Source: DATGPD01 sp041398565 (lineage in GTDB: Bacteria > Planctomycetota > UBA1135 > UBA2386). From it: a stretch of DNA of 64,000 bases. Position numbers and translations under genes: made by a program. Within the stretch, counting starts at the first letter, position 1; each line of letters opens with the position of its first letter. The notes beneath the pieces are model-generated. The model searched no databases. It saw only the letters and a program-made list of their open reading frames with translations, and was not told where the DNA came from. Positions 52,618-61,571 of this stretch are shown here, one piece after another. The stretch spans positions 1,302,001 through 1,366,000 of the forward strand of contig JAWKUN010000003.1 of assembly GCA_041398565.1 (NCBI GenBank), read 5' to 3'.

Positions 52618-53685
52618 ATGCGCACACTCCCGATTCTCCTGGTTCCCTCCTTGGCTTCGACGCTCCTGGCACAGGCCTACGTCTCGCCGCAGTTCTTCAC
52701 GCGGATGGAGGGCAGCTCCTGGTCCAACGCCGGGCTCGGCTCGAGCAGCGCGCCGAGCCGCATGCTGCAGATCCACGAGGACCTGCCCGCCCGCAGCGTC
52801 GCGGCCCTGAGCTTCCGACGCGACGGTCAGACCACCACGGCCTCCCCCGCCTTCTCGCTCGTGTGCTCGGTCTTCATGTCGACCGCGGCGACCACCGCGG
52901 CGCAGCCGAGCGCCACCTTCGACAGCAACCACGGCGGCGACAAGCGCTCGGTGGCCGCCAATCAGGTGGTGCAGTTCCCAGCCTCCGCGCACGACGGCTT
53001 CGGCGCACCGTTCACCTACCGCCTGCCCCTGCCGTCGCCGTACCAGCACAGTGGCAGCGGGCCGCTGTGCTTCGAGGTGCAGATGATCACGACGTCGGCG
53101 ACGTCGGCCACGTACTTCGACGCCGCGTCTGCGTCGAACCCCAATCCCGGTGGCCTGACCGAGGCGGTCGGCCAGGGGTGCCGGCGCTCGGCGAGTTCGT
53201 CGCGTGCCAGCTTGAGCGGTTCGTTCCAACCCAATTGGCCGGCGAACTCGATGACGCTCGCGGTCAATGGCAACAGCCTTCCGCTCACTCAGCTGGCCAC
53301 CCTGGCGATCGGCGACAGTGCGACGCAGTGGGCCGGCCTGACCCTGCCCTTCGAGTTGCCCGGCACCGCCTCGGCGCCGTCGGGACCGTGCTCGATCCTG
53401 AGCAGCATGCTCATCAGTCTGCCGCAGTTCACGACCGCCAACGGCACTGCGACCGCCAGCCTCGGCTACCGCCCGCACCGCAGCATGCGCGGCCGTGAGT
53501 TCTTCATGCAGCTGGTGGTCCCCGAGCCGGCGGCCAACGCCTGGGGGCTGGTCCTGACCAACGCGGTGCGCTTCCACCCGCAGGCGCCGTGGACCGCCGT
53601 GCCGATCGGTCAGGTCGCGGCCGCGAACCTCGGTGCCACCGGCACCGTGCGTGCGAACTACGGGCAGATCGTCGCCTTCGAGTGA
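52618..53685 (+). CDS. Exported protein with C-terminal shared module, unknown function
   Basis: A 355-residue exported protein with a signal peptide (about 1-19, ending STLLAQ). The first 200 residues are rich in Ser, Thr, Pro and Phe, with a beta-sandwich look; the N-terminal part (SPQFFTRMEGSSWSNAGL, RMLQIHEDLP) is of unknown family. From about residue 220 comes a version of the shared module (LATLAIGDSATQWAGLTLPFEL, PSGPCSILSS, RGREFFMQLVVPEPAANAWGL). A purine-rich gaggcaggtgat just before the ATG may be a ribosome-binding site. It is the first of a run of exported genes on this strand. Confidence 0.85.
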   Translation: MRTLPILLVPSLASTLLAQAYVSPQFFTRMEGSSWSNAGLGSSSAPSRMLQIHEDLPARSVAALSFRRDGQTTTASPAFSLVCSVFMSTAATTAAQPSATFDSNHGGDKRSVAANQVVQFPASAHDGFGAPFTYRLPLPSPYQHSGSGPLCFEVQMITTSATSATYFDAASASNPNPGGLTEAVGQGCRRSASSSRASLSGSFQPNWPANSMTLAVNGNSLPLTQLATLAIGDSATQWAGLTLPFELPGTASAPSGPCSILSSMLISLPQFTTANGTATASLGYRPHRSMRGREFFMQLVVPEPAANAWGLVLTNAVRFHPQAPWTAVPIGQVAAANLGATGTVRANYGQIVAFE

Positions 53686-53749
53686 CGTTGCGACCTGGCG
53701 CTCTGCGCGACCCAGTGCGCAGACGTCGCGCGTGGCATGATGGTGGACC

Positions 53750-55927
53750 ATGCTGCGCCCATGCCTTCTCGTCCCGCTCTTCGCGGCCGTCACCGCCGTA
53801 GCGCAGAGCCACGTGGTCCGCTGGGGCGCGCTGCACGCCGACTCGACCGTGTTCGCGCGCACCGACGTCGCGAGAGTCGCTGCCGGCGCCGCCACGACGA
53901 TGCTGGTGCGGCAGGACGGCACGCTGGACGTGTTCGGCGACAACACGTCGCTACAGTGCTTGCCGCCTCTGCTGCCGTCGGGCGTGCGCTGGGTCGCGGT
54001 CGACGGGGCCGGCTTGTTCGGCGCCGGGGTCGGGCTGCGCTCGGACGGGAAACTCGCCGCCTGGGGCGACGACGGGCACAACCAGCGCTCCGTCCCGACG
54101 GGGAGCGACTTCGTCGCGATCAGCGCCGGGGGCTTCTACGGTGCTCACTTCCTGGCGCTGCGTTCCGACGGTTCGTTGGTCGGTTGGGGCGAGAACAGCT
54201 ACGGCCAGGCCTCGGTGCCGGCCGGCACCGGCTTCGTCGCGGTCGCCGCGTGTGGCGAGCACTCGCTGGCGCTGCGCGCCGACGGCACCATCGTCGGCTT
54301 CGGCGCCAACCACTTCGGTGAGTGCACTGCACCACCGCCGCCGGCGGGGCTCGGCTACGTCGTGATCGCAGGTGGCGGGTTCAACCAAGGTGGCGCGTTC
54401 AGCGTCGGGTTCTCGATCGGCATCCTGTCCGACGGTGAGATGCGAGCGTTCGGAGACAACACAGAGGGTCAATGCAGCGTGCCGCAGCTGCCGCCGGGCG
54501 TCACCTGGATGGCCGCGTCCTGTGGGTCGGCGCACACCGTCGCGCTGCGCTCGGACGGCCGGATCGAGGCCTGGGGGCGCAACGACGCCGGGCAGTGCAA
54601 TGTGCCGGCGCTTGTGCCCGGGATCGCCTATGTCGCAGTTGCCGCAGGCGCGGAACACTCGGTGGCGCTGCGCTCGGATGGTTCCTGGGTGGCCTGGGGC
54701 GGCAACCAACGCCTGCAGTGTGGAGTGCGCCCCGCGCCGACGGGCGTGTGGAACCGCGCGGCCGCGCTCGGCGCCAGCGAAACGGGACACATGCTGGTGC
54801 TGCAGTCGGACGGAGTCGTCGCGGCGGATGGCGCCAACTTCTACGGCCAGTGCGGCGTGCCGGCTTTGCCTCCGGGTCTGAGCTACGTCGACGTGGTCGC
54901 GGGCCTGCGTCACTCGGCGGCGCTGCGCTCGGACGGCGCGATCTCGATCTTCGGTCTCGACTACTTCGGCAACCTCGGTGTTCCGCCGGCACCGCCGGGT
55001 CTGGTCTACACCGCGATCACCGGCAGCGAGGTGCACACTGCCGCGTTGCGTTCGGACGGCGTGGTCGTGGAGAGCGCGTCGAACCAGCCGTTGCCGCCGC
55101 CGCCTGCGGGCGAGCGCTACGTGGCGATCGACGGTGGCTTCGCCCTGACGATGGGGCTTCTGTCCGATGGGACGATCCGTGCGCCGGGCACGCCGCCGCC
55201 GCTACCGCCGGGCACGCGCTGGGTCGAGGTCGCCTGTGGCTACTACGATTTCGCGGCTCGACGCTCCGACGGTGTCGTCGCCGTGTGGGGCAACAACGGC
55301 AATGGCCAAGCCAACGTGCCTCCGTTGCCGCCGGGAACCACCTACGTCGAGATCGACGCCGGTGAACAGAGGATGATGGCGCGACGCTCGGATGGTGCGG
55401 TCGTCGTCTGGGGCAGCAACCAGCACGGCCAGCGCGATGTGCCGGCGGCACCGGCCGGCCTGGGCTACGTCGCCATCGCCGCGGGTAGCGTCGACGTCGC
55501 CGCCTTGGCGGGATCGCCGAGCACCTATGTGACGTTCGCCGACGGTTGCGCCGGCTCGCGTCCAGCCAGCCGTCTGATTCCACTAGACACGCCGCACGTC
55601 GGCCGCGACCTGACGATCTACCTGTTCGATCTGCCCGCGGATCTCGCCGTGGTGATGACGGGCGTGTCGACGACGTCGGCGTCCTTCGGTCCGCTCCCCG
55701 CGGACCTGACTCCCATCGGCATGCCGACCTGTGTCTGGCGCGTCCGCGACGATCTGTTGACGCCCGTGGCCGGCAACGGGGGGACCGCCGAGTGGACCCT
55801 GACGATCCCGCGCGACCCGGTCTTACTGGCCCAGACACTGTTCCAGCAGGCACTCGTGGTCGACCCCGCCGCCAACGCGATCGGTCTCACCGTCTCCGAT
55901 GCCACCCGCGCCGTCCTCGGCAACTGA
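53750..55927 (+). CDS. Exported RCC1-like beta-propeller protein with C-terminal shared module
   Basis: A 725-residue protein with a signal peptide (about 1-19). About eleven to twelve units of the pattern HS.aLRSDG.l.aWG.N..GQ.nVP.lp.G..YVavaaG follow, diagnostic of RCC1-type propellers, likely forming two propellers or one large one. From about residue 588 (TFADGCAGSRPAS) the shared module appears with DTPHVGRDLTIYLFDLP, SFGPLPADLTPIGMPTC and RDPVLLAQTLFQQALVVDP. Bacterial RCC1-like proteins of this type lack known GTPase partners, and a binding role is likely. It converges on fdhA, separated only by one copy of the three-copy intergenic element. Confidence 0.9.
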   Translation: MLRPCLLVPLFAAVTAVAQSHVVRWGALHADSTVFARTDVARVAAGAATTMLVRQDGTLDVFGDNTSLQCLPPLLPSGVRWVAVDGAGLFGAGVGLRSDGKLAAWGDDGHNQRSVPTGSDFVAISAGGFYGAHFLALRSDGSLVGWGENSYGQASVPAGTGFVAVAACGEHSLALRADGTIVGFGANHFGECTAPPPPAGLGYVVIAGGGFNQGGAFSVGFSIGILSDGEMRAFGDNTEGQCSVPQLPPGVTWMAASCGSAHTVALRSDGRIEAWGRNDAGQCNVPALVPGIAYVAVAAGAEHSVALRSDGSWVAWGGNQRLQCGVRPAPTGVWNRAAALGASETGHMLVLQSDGVVAADGANFYGQCGVPALPPGLSYVDVVAGLRHSAALRSDGAISIFGLDYFGNLGVPPAPPGLVYTAITGSEVHTAALRSDGVVVESASNQPLPPPPAGERYVAIDGGFALTMGLLSDGTIRAPGTPPPLPPGTRWVEVACGYYDFAARRSDGVVAVWGNNGNGQANVPPLPPGTTYVEIDAGEQRMMARRSDGAVVVWGSNQHGQRDVPAAPAGLGYVAIAAGSVDVAALAGSPSTYVTFADGCAGSRPASRLIPLDTPHVGRDLTIYLFDLPADLAVVMTGVSTTSASFGPLPADLTPIGMPTCVWRVRDDLLTPVAGNGGTAEWTLTIPRDPVLLAQTLFQQALVVDPAANAIGLTVSDATRAVLGN

Positions 55928-55933
55928 CGAACC

Positions 55934-55975
55934 AACAGAGAGGAGTCTGACACCGAAGTGTGGTTTCGCTACGGG
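55934..55975 (+). repeat. Three-copy intergenic element, copy A
   Basis: Follows the RCC1-like gene by seven bases and its end supplies the TAG stop of the convergent fdhA gene (55971-55969). Core ggagtctgacacc is shared with copies B and C. The loop region acaccgaagtgt can pair ACAC with GTGT around cgaa. Confidence 0.7.
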
Positions 55976-58719
55976 TTGTCCTGGAGCGGCTCGATTCTCA
56001 CGGGGCAGACCTTCAGCTCGCCGGTCTTGGTGATCGGGTCGAAGCCGCCGCCGGTGAGGAAGTTGACGGGGACGTTGTTGAAGGAGAACGAGCAGAACAC
56101 CGTGCCGCGCGGACTCTTCGGCGTCGCTCTCACTTTGATTCGAACGCGTCCGCGCGGGCTCGACATCTCGGCCCAGCCGCCGTCGCGTAGGCCCCACGTG
56201 GCCACGTCGTCGGGGTGGACCTCGAGGGTCTCCTCGCTCAGGAGATAGTCGATGCCGGCGGTCCTGCCGGTTTGCGTGCGAGTGTGGTAGGCCTGCAGGC
56301 GTCGCCCGGTCGTCAGCCACACCGGGTAGGCGTCGCTCACCACCTCGGCCGGCGGGCGGTACTCGACCACCGAGAAGGCGCCCTTGCCGTTCTTGAACTC
56401 ACCGACGTGGAGGATCGGCGTACCGGGGTGGTCCTTGCTCGGTACCGGCCAGTGCACCGAGTCGCCTTCGCTGACGCGCTGCCACGACAGGCCGGCGTAC
56501 ACCGGCGACAGGCCGCACAGTTCGTCGAACACGTCCTGCGCCGAGCGCCAGTCGAAGCCCGGGATGCCGCAGCGCTTGGCGATCTCGGCAACGATCCACC
56601 AGTCCGGGCGGGCCTCGCCCTGCGCCGGCACCGCCTGGCGTAGGCGCTGCACCCGGCGCTCGGTGTTGGTCTGCGTGCCGTCGGTCTCGCCCCACGCCGT
56701 CGCCGGCAGGACGACGTGCGCCAGCTCGGCGGTCTCGGTGCGGAACAGGTCGATCACCACCAGGTGGTCGAGCGCCTTCATCGCATGCTCGCTGTGCTTG
56801 CGATCGGGGTCGCTCACCAGCGAGTTCTCGCCGTCGATGAGCATGGCGAACACTTCCTTGCCGGCCTTGTCGAAGGCGTCGACCTTGGTCCAGCCGCGCT
56901 CGAGCTCGACCTTCTTGCCGTACAGCTTCTCGAACTTGGCCTGGTTGGCCGGGTCGACGACCGGCTGGTAGCCGGGGAAGTTGGCGGGGATGCCGCCGGC
57001 GTCGCCCGAGCCCTGGATGTTGTTCTGGCCGCGCATCGGGTTGATGCCGGCACCTTCGCGCCCGAGGTTGCCGGTCATCAGCGCCAGGTTGCACAGGCTC
57101 TGCACGTTGTCGACACCGCAGATGTGCTCGGTGATGCCCAGCGTGTAGTAGATGCCGGACGGATTGCCGGCGGCGTACCAGCGCGCCGCTGTCTCGATGT
57201 CGGCTGCCGGCACGCCGCAGATACCCTCCGACCACTGCGGTGTGAACTTGGTGACGTGCGCGAGGAAGGCGTCGACCTCGGTAGTGCGCGCCTGCACGAA
57301 AGCTCGATCGAGCAGGCCGTCGCGGGCGATGACGTGCGCCATCGCCAGCAGCAGCGCCACGTCGGTGCCCACCTTGAGCGGCAAATAGAGGTCCGCCATC
57401 TCCGCCAAGCCGATGCGACGCGGGTCGGCGACGATCATCTTGGCGCCGCGGGCGATCGCCTTCTTGAGGCGCGTCGCCGCCACCGGATGGCACTCGGTCA
57501 TGTTGGTGCCGATACAGAAGATGACGTTCGGCTTCGCCATGTCGGCGAGCGGGTTCGACATCGCACCGCGTCCGATCTTGGCCGCCAGACCGGCGACCGT
57601 GGGCGAGTGTCAATGCCGTGAGCAGTTGTCGATCGAGTTGGTGCCGTAGCCGGCGCGGATGAACTTCTGCACGGCGTAGCTGGCCTCGTTGGGCGCGCGG
57701 CCCGAGGCGATCGCGTACACCGCCTTGGGGCCGTGCGCGCGCGCAGCACGTTGGAAGCCCTCGGCGGCGCGGTCGAGCGCCACCTCCCAGGTCGTCTCCT
57801 CGAGCATGCCCTGGGCATTGCGTACCAGCGGCTTCCTCAGACGATCGCGGTGCTGGATGAAGTCGTAGGCGAACTGGCCCTTGATGCACAGCGCGCCTTC
57901 GTTGGCCGGTCCGTCCATCGCCGGCTGGATGCCGACGATGGCGTCGCCCTTCGCCAGCATGTCGACGGCGCAGCCCACTCCGCAATAGGGGCACACGGTC
58001 CGCGTCTTCTTAAGCTCGGTCTTCTTGTCGGCGTGGCGCAGCGCCTTCTTGTCGGCGAGCGCGCCCGTGGGGCAGGTCTGCACGCACTGGCCGCAGAAGG
58101 TGCAGGCACTGTCCTTCAACAGCCCTTCGAACTCGGTGGTGATCTGCGTGTGGAAGCCGCGGTTCATCACGCTGATGGCGTGGTCGCCCTCCTGCTCGGC
58201 GCACACGCGCACGCAGCGGTAGCACGAGATGCAGTGGTCGTAGTCGCGCAGGATGAACGGGTTGGGGTCGTTCGTCTTGCTGTGCCCCGACTGCCGGCCG
58301 GCGAAGCGCTCGCCCTTCACCTGGTAGCGTGCCAACAGGTTCGGTAGCTCCTGGCTGGCGTAGCCACGCAGCGGATCGATAGCCACGCCCGCGGGGTTCT
58401 CCGACGCCACCATCTCGAGCAAGGTCTTGCGGTGACCCTCGATCTGGTCGCTGCGGGTGCGCACGACCATGCCGGGAGTGGCCTTCGTGGTGCACGACGC
58501 CACCGGGTTGCGGATGCCCTCGACCTCCACCACGCACAGCCGGCAGGCGCCGAAGGGGGCGAGCCGGTCGTCGAAGCACAGCGTCGGCACCTGCGCCGCG
58601 TGCCGACGGCTGATCTGGTAGATCGTCTCGCCGTCGGTGAACTCGACGTCGCGTCCGTCCAGGTTGAGAGTGGGACGCGTGCGCTGGCTCGCTTCGGGCG
58701 GGGTCTGGAGCTGGGTCAT
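55969..58719 (-). CDS. fdhA: Formate dehydrogenase alpha subunit, selenocysteine-containing (in-frame TGA at 57610-57612)
   Basis: Oxidises formate to CO2 (or the reverse) using a molybdenum or tungsten bis-MGD cofactor. Reading the TGA at 57612-57610 as selenocysteine gives one 916-residue protein in a single frame, with the active site NCSRH-U370-HSPTVAGL as in known selenoprotein FDHs. Before it are a [2Fe-2S] domain (CFDDRLAPFGACRLC), a His/Cys cluster region, two ferredoxin-type [4Fe-4S] motifs (CISCYRCVRVC, CTFCGQCVQTC) and the FDH cluster CPYCGVGC; after it come the MGD-binding domains (NVIFCIGTNMTECHP to the C-terminal molydopterin-binding region). The cluster-rich N-terminus fits cytoplasmic NAD(P)-linked or hydrogenase-linked types. 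No beta or gamma partner is adjacent. Normal gene callers would split it. Confidence 0.93.
57580..57612 (-). promoter_or_regulatory. SECIS element of fdhA
   Basis: On the minus strand, 18 bases after the TGA, the apical GGTC (57591-57588) sits in loop GGTCT above a 7-bp stem, GGTCGCC (57598-57592) with GGCGGCC (57586-57580). E. coli fdhF has the same GGUC loop at the same 18-base distance. It also encodes TVAGLAA of the enzyme. Confidence 0.88.
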
Positions 58720-58842
58720 GGTGACGCTCCGATTCTAGCCCATCGGTCGGCCGCGACCATGGTGAGGCGGGCCGCGCGCGGGCGGGGACCTGGACGGTCA
58801 GTGCGGCGGCTCGTAGCGTCCCGCTGCACCCCGCGACCCACC

Positions 58843-60072
58843 ATGCAAGTCCACACCTTCGTTCCGACCATTCTCTCGCTGCTCGTGTCGGCCTCCGTCT
58901 CGGCTCAGGCCCTGCAAGGCGGCGACCTCGTCGTCAGCGACTACCAGACTCGCGGCGTGTACCGCATCGACGGCGCAGGCTCGGTGTCGCCGCTGCAGGT
59001 GGGTGCGCCGCTCACCTCGCCATCGGGCCTCGCCGTCGGCTTCGACCTCAGCGTGTACGTCGCCGACTACAACACGGGCACCATCTACCGCATCCCTCCC
59101 GGCGGCACGATCGCGACTTTCGCGACCGGGGTCAGTGGCGCGATCCGCCTCGGAATCGATCTCGACGGCAGTCTGCTCGCGACGTCGCTCACGCAGCAGG
59201 CATTGCTGCACATCGACGGCGGTGGCAACGTGACGACGATCGCCAGCGGGGCGCCGTTCATCCGGCCGTTCGACGTGATCGCCGACGTCGACGGGAGCTA
59301 CTTGGTGGCCGACGACGGCTTCACGACGACCGGTCCACGCGTGCCGGCGCTCTACCGGGTGACGCGCACCGGAGTGGTGACGCCGATCTGGCAAGGGGCG
59401 CCACTGCAGCTCGCGCAGGGCGTGGCGCTGTTCGCCGACGGCGACTACGCGATCATGGACGGGCTCGTCGACGCCGTGTTCCGGCTGCCGCGTAGCGGCG
59501 GCACGCCGACACCGATCGTAACCACGCCGGCGATCGACAACCCCGACGGCATCGCCGCCGATTTCGAGGGCGGCTTCGTGCTGTCGGAGTCGAGCTCGGC
59601 AGGCAGCCGCATCGATCGCGTGGACCGGCACGGGAACGTGACCAACGTGGTCTCGGGAGCGCCGTTCAGCAACCTCGAGGACATCGCGCGCGCGCCTCGG
59701 CTGAGTGGACCGGATCGTCTGCAGATGGGGCAGACGGGTTCGTTCCGTTTGAACTTCGGCGGCGAAGGCGGCCGCCCTTATCTGATGTGGGCGTCGCTGT
59801 CGGTCTATCCGGGGTTGGCGTTCCCTGGCATCGACGTGCGTGCCATCCCCGGCAATCCGGACGCCCTGTTCTTGACGTCGATCGCCGCCAACGACCCGGT
59901 GTTCGTCGCCTGGAGTGGCACTCTGTCGGCGAGCGGCACCGCGGCGCCGCAGCTCGCGCTACCCAATCTCGCGCTCGGCCCACTCACCTTCCACCTCCAA
60001 GCTCTGACAGTGCAGGCCTCCTACCGGAACTCGATCCGCTCCATCTCCAACCTCCATCTCCTGCAGCTCTGA
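58843..60072 (+). CDS. Exported NHL/SMP-30-like beta-propeller protein with short shared module
   Basis: A 409-residue protein with a signal peptide (about 1-22, ending SVSAQA). About six propeller blades of NHL/SMP-30 kind (VSDYQTRGVYRIDGAGSVSP, PSGLAVGFDLSVYVADYNTGTIYRI, DNPDGIAADFEGGFVLSES) make up the first 285 residues. The last 120 (PDRLQMGQTGSFRLNFGG to NLALGPLTFHLQALT) are a reduced form of the shared terminal module. No catalytic residues stand out. It starts 123 bases from the divergent fdhA start and ends next to copy B of the intergenic element. Confidence 0.86.
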   Translation: MQVHTFVPTILSLLVSASVSAQALQGGDLVVSDYQTRGVYRIDGAGSVSPLQVGAPLTSPSGLAVGFDLSVYVADYNTGTIYRIPPGGTIATFATGVSGAIRLGIDLDGSLLATSLTQQALLHIDGGGNVTTIASGAPFIRPFDVIADVDGSYLVADDGFTTTGPRVPALYRVTRTGVVTPIWQGAPLQLAQGVALFADGDYAIMDGLVDAVFRLPRSGGTPTPIVTTPAIDNPDGIAADFEGGFVLSESSSAGSRIDRVDRHGNVTNVVSGAPFSNLEDIARAPRLSGPDRLQMGQTGSFRLNFGGEGGRPYLMWASLSVYPGLAFPGIDVRAIPGNPDALFLTSIAANDPVFVAWSGTLSASGTAAPQLALPNLALGPLTFHLQALTVQASYRNSIRSISNLHLLQL

Positions 60073-60074
60073 CC

Positions 60075-60125
60075 GTTACGCCCCCGTAGCAACCCCCACC
60101 AGTTGGTGTCAGACTCCACTCTGTT
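60075..60125 (-). repeat. Three-copy intergenic element, copy B
   Basis: On the minus strand it begins just after the stop of the sugar-dehydrogenase-like gene (aacagagtggagtctgacacc) and ends gcgtaac three bases from the stop of the convergent propeller gene. CACC and GGTG pair around a four-base loop. Confidence 0.7.
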
Positions 60126-60128
60126 ACT

Positions 60129-61502
60129 TCAGCGGAGGGCGAGGGTGACGGGGTTGGTGAGGCGGGTGCTGCTGCCAAGGGCGGCGGCCTGCGCGTGGAC
60201 AGCGGCGCCGCGCAGCGCCGAATCGTCCGGAACGGGCAGGGCGAGATAGGTGCGGGCGTCGGCCGTCACCGTGACCGGCGGCAAGGGAGCGTCGAACGGC
60301 ACGAAGAAGGTGCCGATCGGGGAGGGAATGCCGTTGGTCAGGCGGGTGGCGCCGAGCCAGGTGATCACGATGTCACCGTTCGACGCGGTGGCACCGAGCG
60401 TCAAGCTGCCACCGACCGCGATCGTGCTCACTGCGCTCATCGCCAGCGAGGGGCGCGGGGCCTGCACGTAGACGACGCGGGATACGCTGTCGGCTCCGTA
60501 CCCGGGACTCGTCGCGTGGAGCACCCACAGGTTGCCGTCGGGGCCGTCAGCGACCGCGTAGATGGCGCCGGGGAAGTGCAGCAGCAGCGACGTTCCGCGG
60601 ACGCCGCCGTTCTGATCGAGGTCGACGAAGGTGAGGTCGCCGTGCACCCAGTCGCCGACGAACCAGCCGTCCTGGAAGCGCGGCGGATACAGCACCCCGC
60701 TGGCGAACGCGCAGCCGGTCGGCGCGGTCTGGGGCGTGAAGAAGTGGATGGGATCCTCTGTGTTGGGATCGGGCGTCAACTCGCGCCCGTCGTGCATCGG
60801 CCAACCGTAGTTGCGGCCGGGCAGCAGGCGGTTGTACTCGTCGTCGAGCAGCACGCCGTTCTCGGTCTGGTAGAGGTCCGGGCGCGTGGGGTGCACCGCG
60901 ATGCCGAACGCATTGCGATGCCCGTACGAGAACACGTAGCTGCCGGGGAACGGGTTGTCGCTCGGGACCGTCCCTGCCGGGGTCTCGACCCGCCACACCT
61001 TGCCGCTCAGACTCTGCAGGTCCTGAGGCGTGTTGAGATCGGCGGCGTCGCCGTTGAGGACGTACAGCTTGCCGTCGGCCCCGAACACCATCGGGCCGAT
61101 GTTGTGGGCGAACGACACCGGCGCCCGCGGCGGCAGCAGGAACGGCTGCGTGCCCTGGCCTCCGACGTCGGCGAGGCGGACGATCGCATTCTCGGCGGCG
61201 AGTGTCGTGTGCGAGACGTATACGAAGCCGTTGTGCAGGAAGCCCGGATCGACGGCGATGCCGATCGCACCGCGCGCGCCGACGTCCTCCCACACCGGGA
61301 TGGTTGCCCACGGGCCGCGCGCCGCGCCGTCGGCGACGACGACGACGTTGCCGGTGCGCCGCTCGACCACGAACAAGCGGCCGTCCGGAGCGAAGGCCAT
61401 GCCGCAGGCTTCTTGCAGACCCGTGACCACCGGCTCGAGCGCGAAGCCCGGTTCCTGCGCGGTCAGGGCGGAGACGAGAGAGAGAAGGACGAGCGGGCGC
61501 AC
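60129..61502 (-). CDS. Exported PQQ-type sugar (glucose/sorbosone) dehydrogenase-like protein with shared module
   Basis: A 457-residue protein with a signal peptide after a GTG at 61502 (VRPLVLLSLVSALTAQ). The first 330 residues are a soluble-quinoprotein sugar dehydrogenase propeller: GLQEACGMAFAPDGRLFVVER, DPGFLHNGFVYVSHT, SGKVWRVE, SYGHRNAFGIAVHP, NYGWPMHDG and GDWVHGDLT. The HRNAFG and NYGWP motifs are typical of this family, which binds PQQ and calcium. From about residue 345 a shared-module variant follows (GGSLTLGATASNGDIVITWLG, VPDDSALRGAAVHAQ). The frame is open to 61565 but that part runs through copy C of the intergenic element. Substrate unknown; the module suggests surface display. 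Confidence 0.88.
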   Translation of the reverse strand: MRPLVLLSLVSALTAQEPGFALEPVVTGLQEACGMAFAPDGRLFVVERRTGNVVVVADGAARGPWATIPVWEDVGARGAIGIAVDPGFLHNGFVYVSHTTLAAENAIVRLADVGGQGTQPFLLPPRAPVSFAHNIGPMVFGADGKLYVLNGDAADLNTPQDLQSLSGKVWRVETPAGTVPSDNPFPGSYVFSYGHRNAFGIAVHPTRPDLYQTENGVLLDDEYNRLLPGRNYGWPMHDGRELTPDPNTEDPIHFFTPQTAPTGCAFASGVLYPPRFQDGWFVGDWVHGDLTFVDLDQNGGVRGTSLLLHFPGAIYAVADGPDGNLWVLHATSPGYGADSVSRVVYVQAPRPSLAMSAVSTIAVGGSLTLGATASNGDIVITWLGATRLTNGIPSPIGTFFVPFDAPLPPVTVTADARTYLALPVPDDSALRGAAVHAQAAALGSSTRLTNPVTLALR

Positions 61503-61520
61503 CCCGTCAGGATAGCGACT

Positions 61521-61571
61521 GTTACGCCCACGTAGCGACGTGCACCGATTGGTGTCAGACTCCACTGTGTT
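61521..61571 (-). repeat. Three-copy intergenic element, copy C
   Basis: On the minus strand it reads aacacagtggagtctgacacc; the TAA stop of the DEAD-box gene (61572-61570) overlaps its first bases. CACC and GGTG pair around a four-base loop and it ends gcgtaac as in copy B. Confidence 0.7.

Noticed and set aside
57610..57612. fdhA as two genes or a pseudogene at the TGA
   Set aside because: Both halves are fully conserved, share one frame, and the codon sits at the known Sec position with a matching SECIS.
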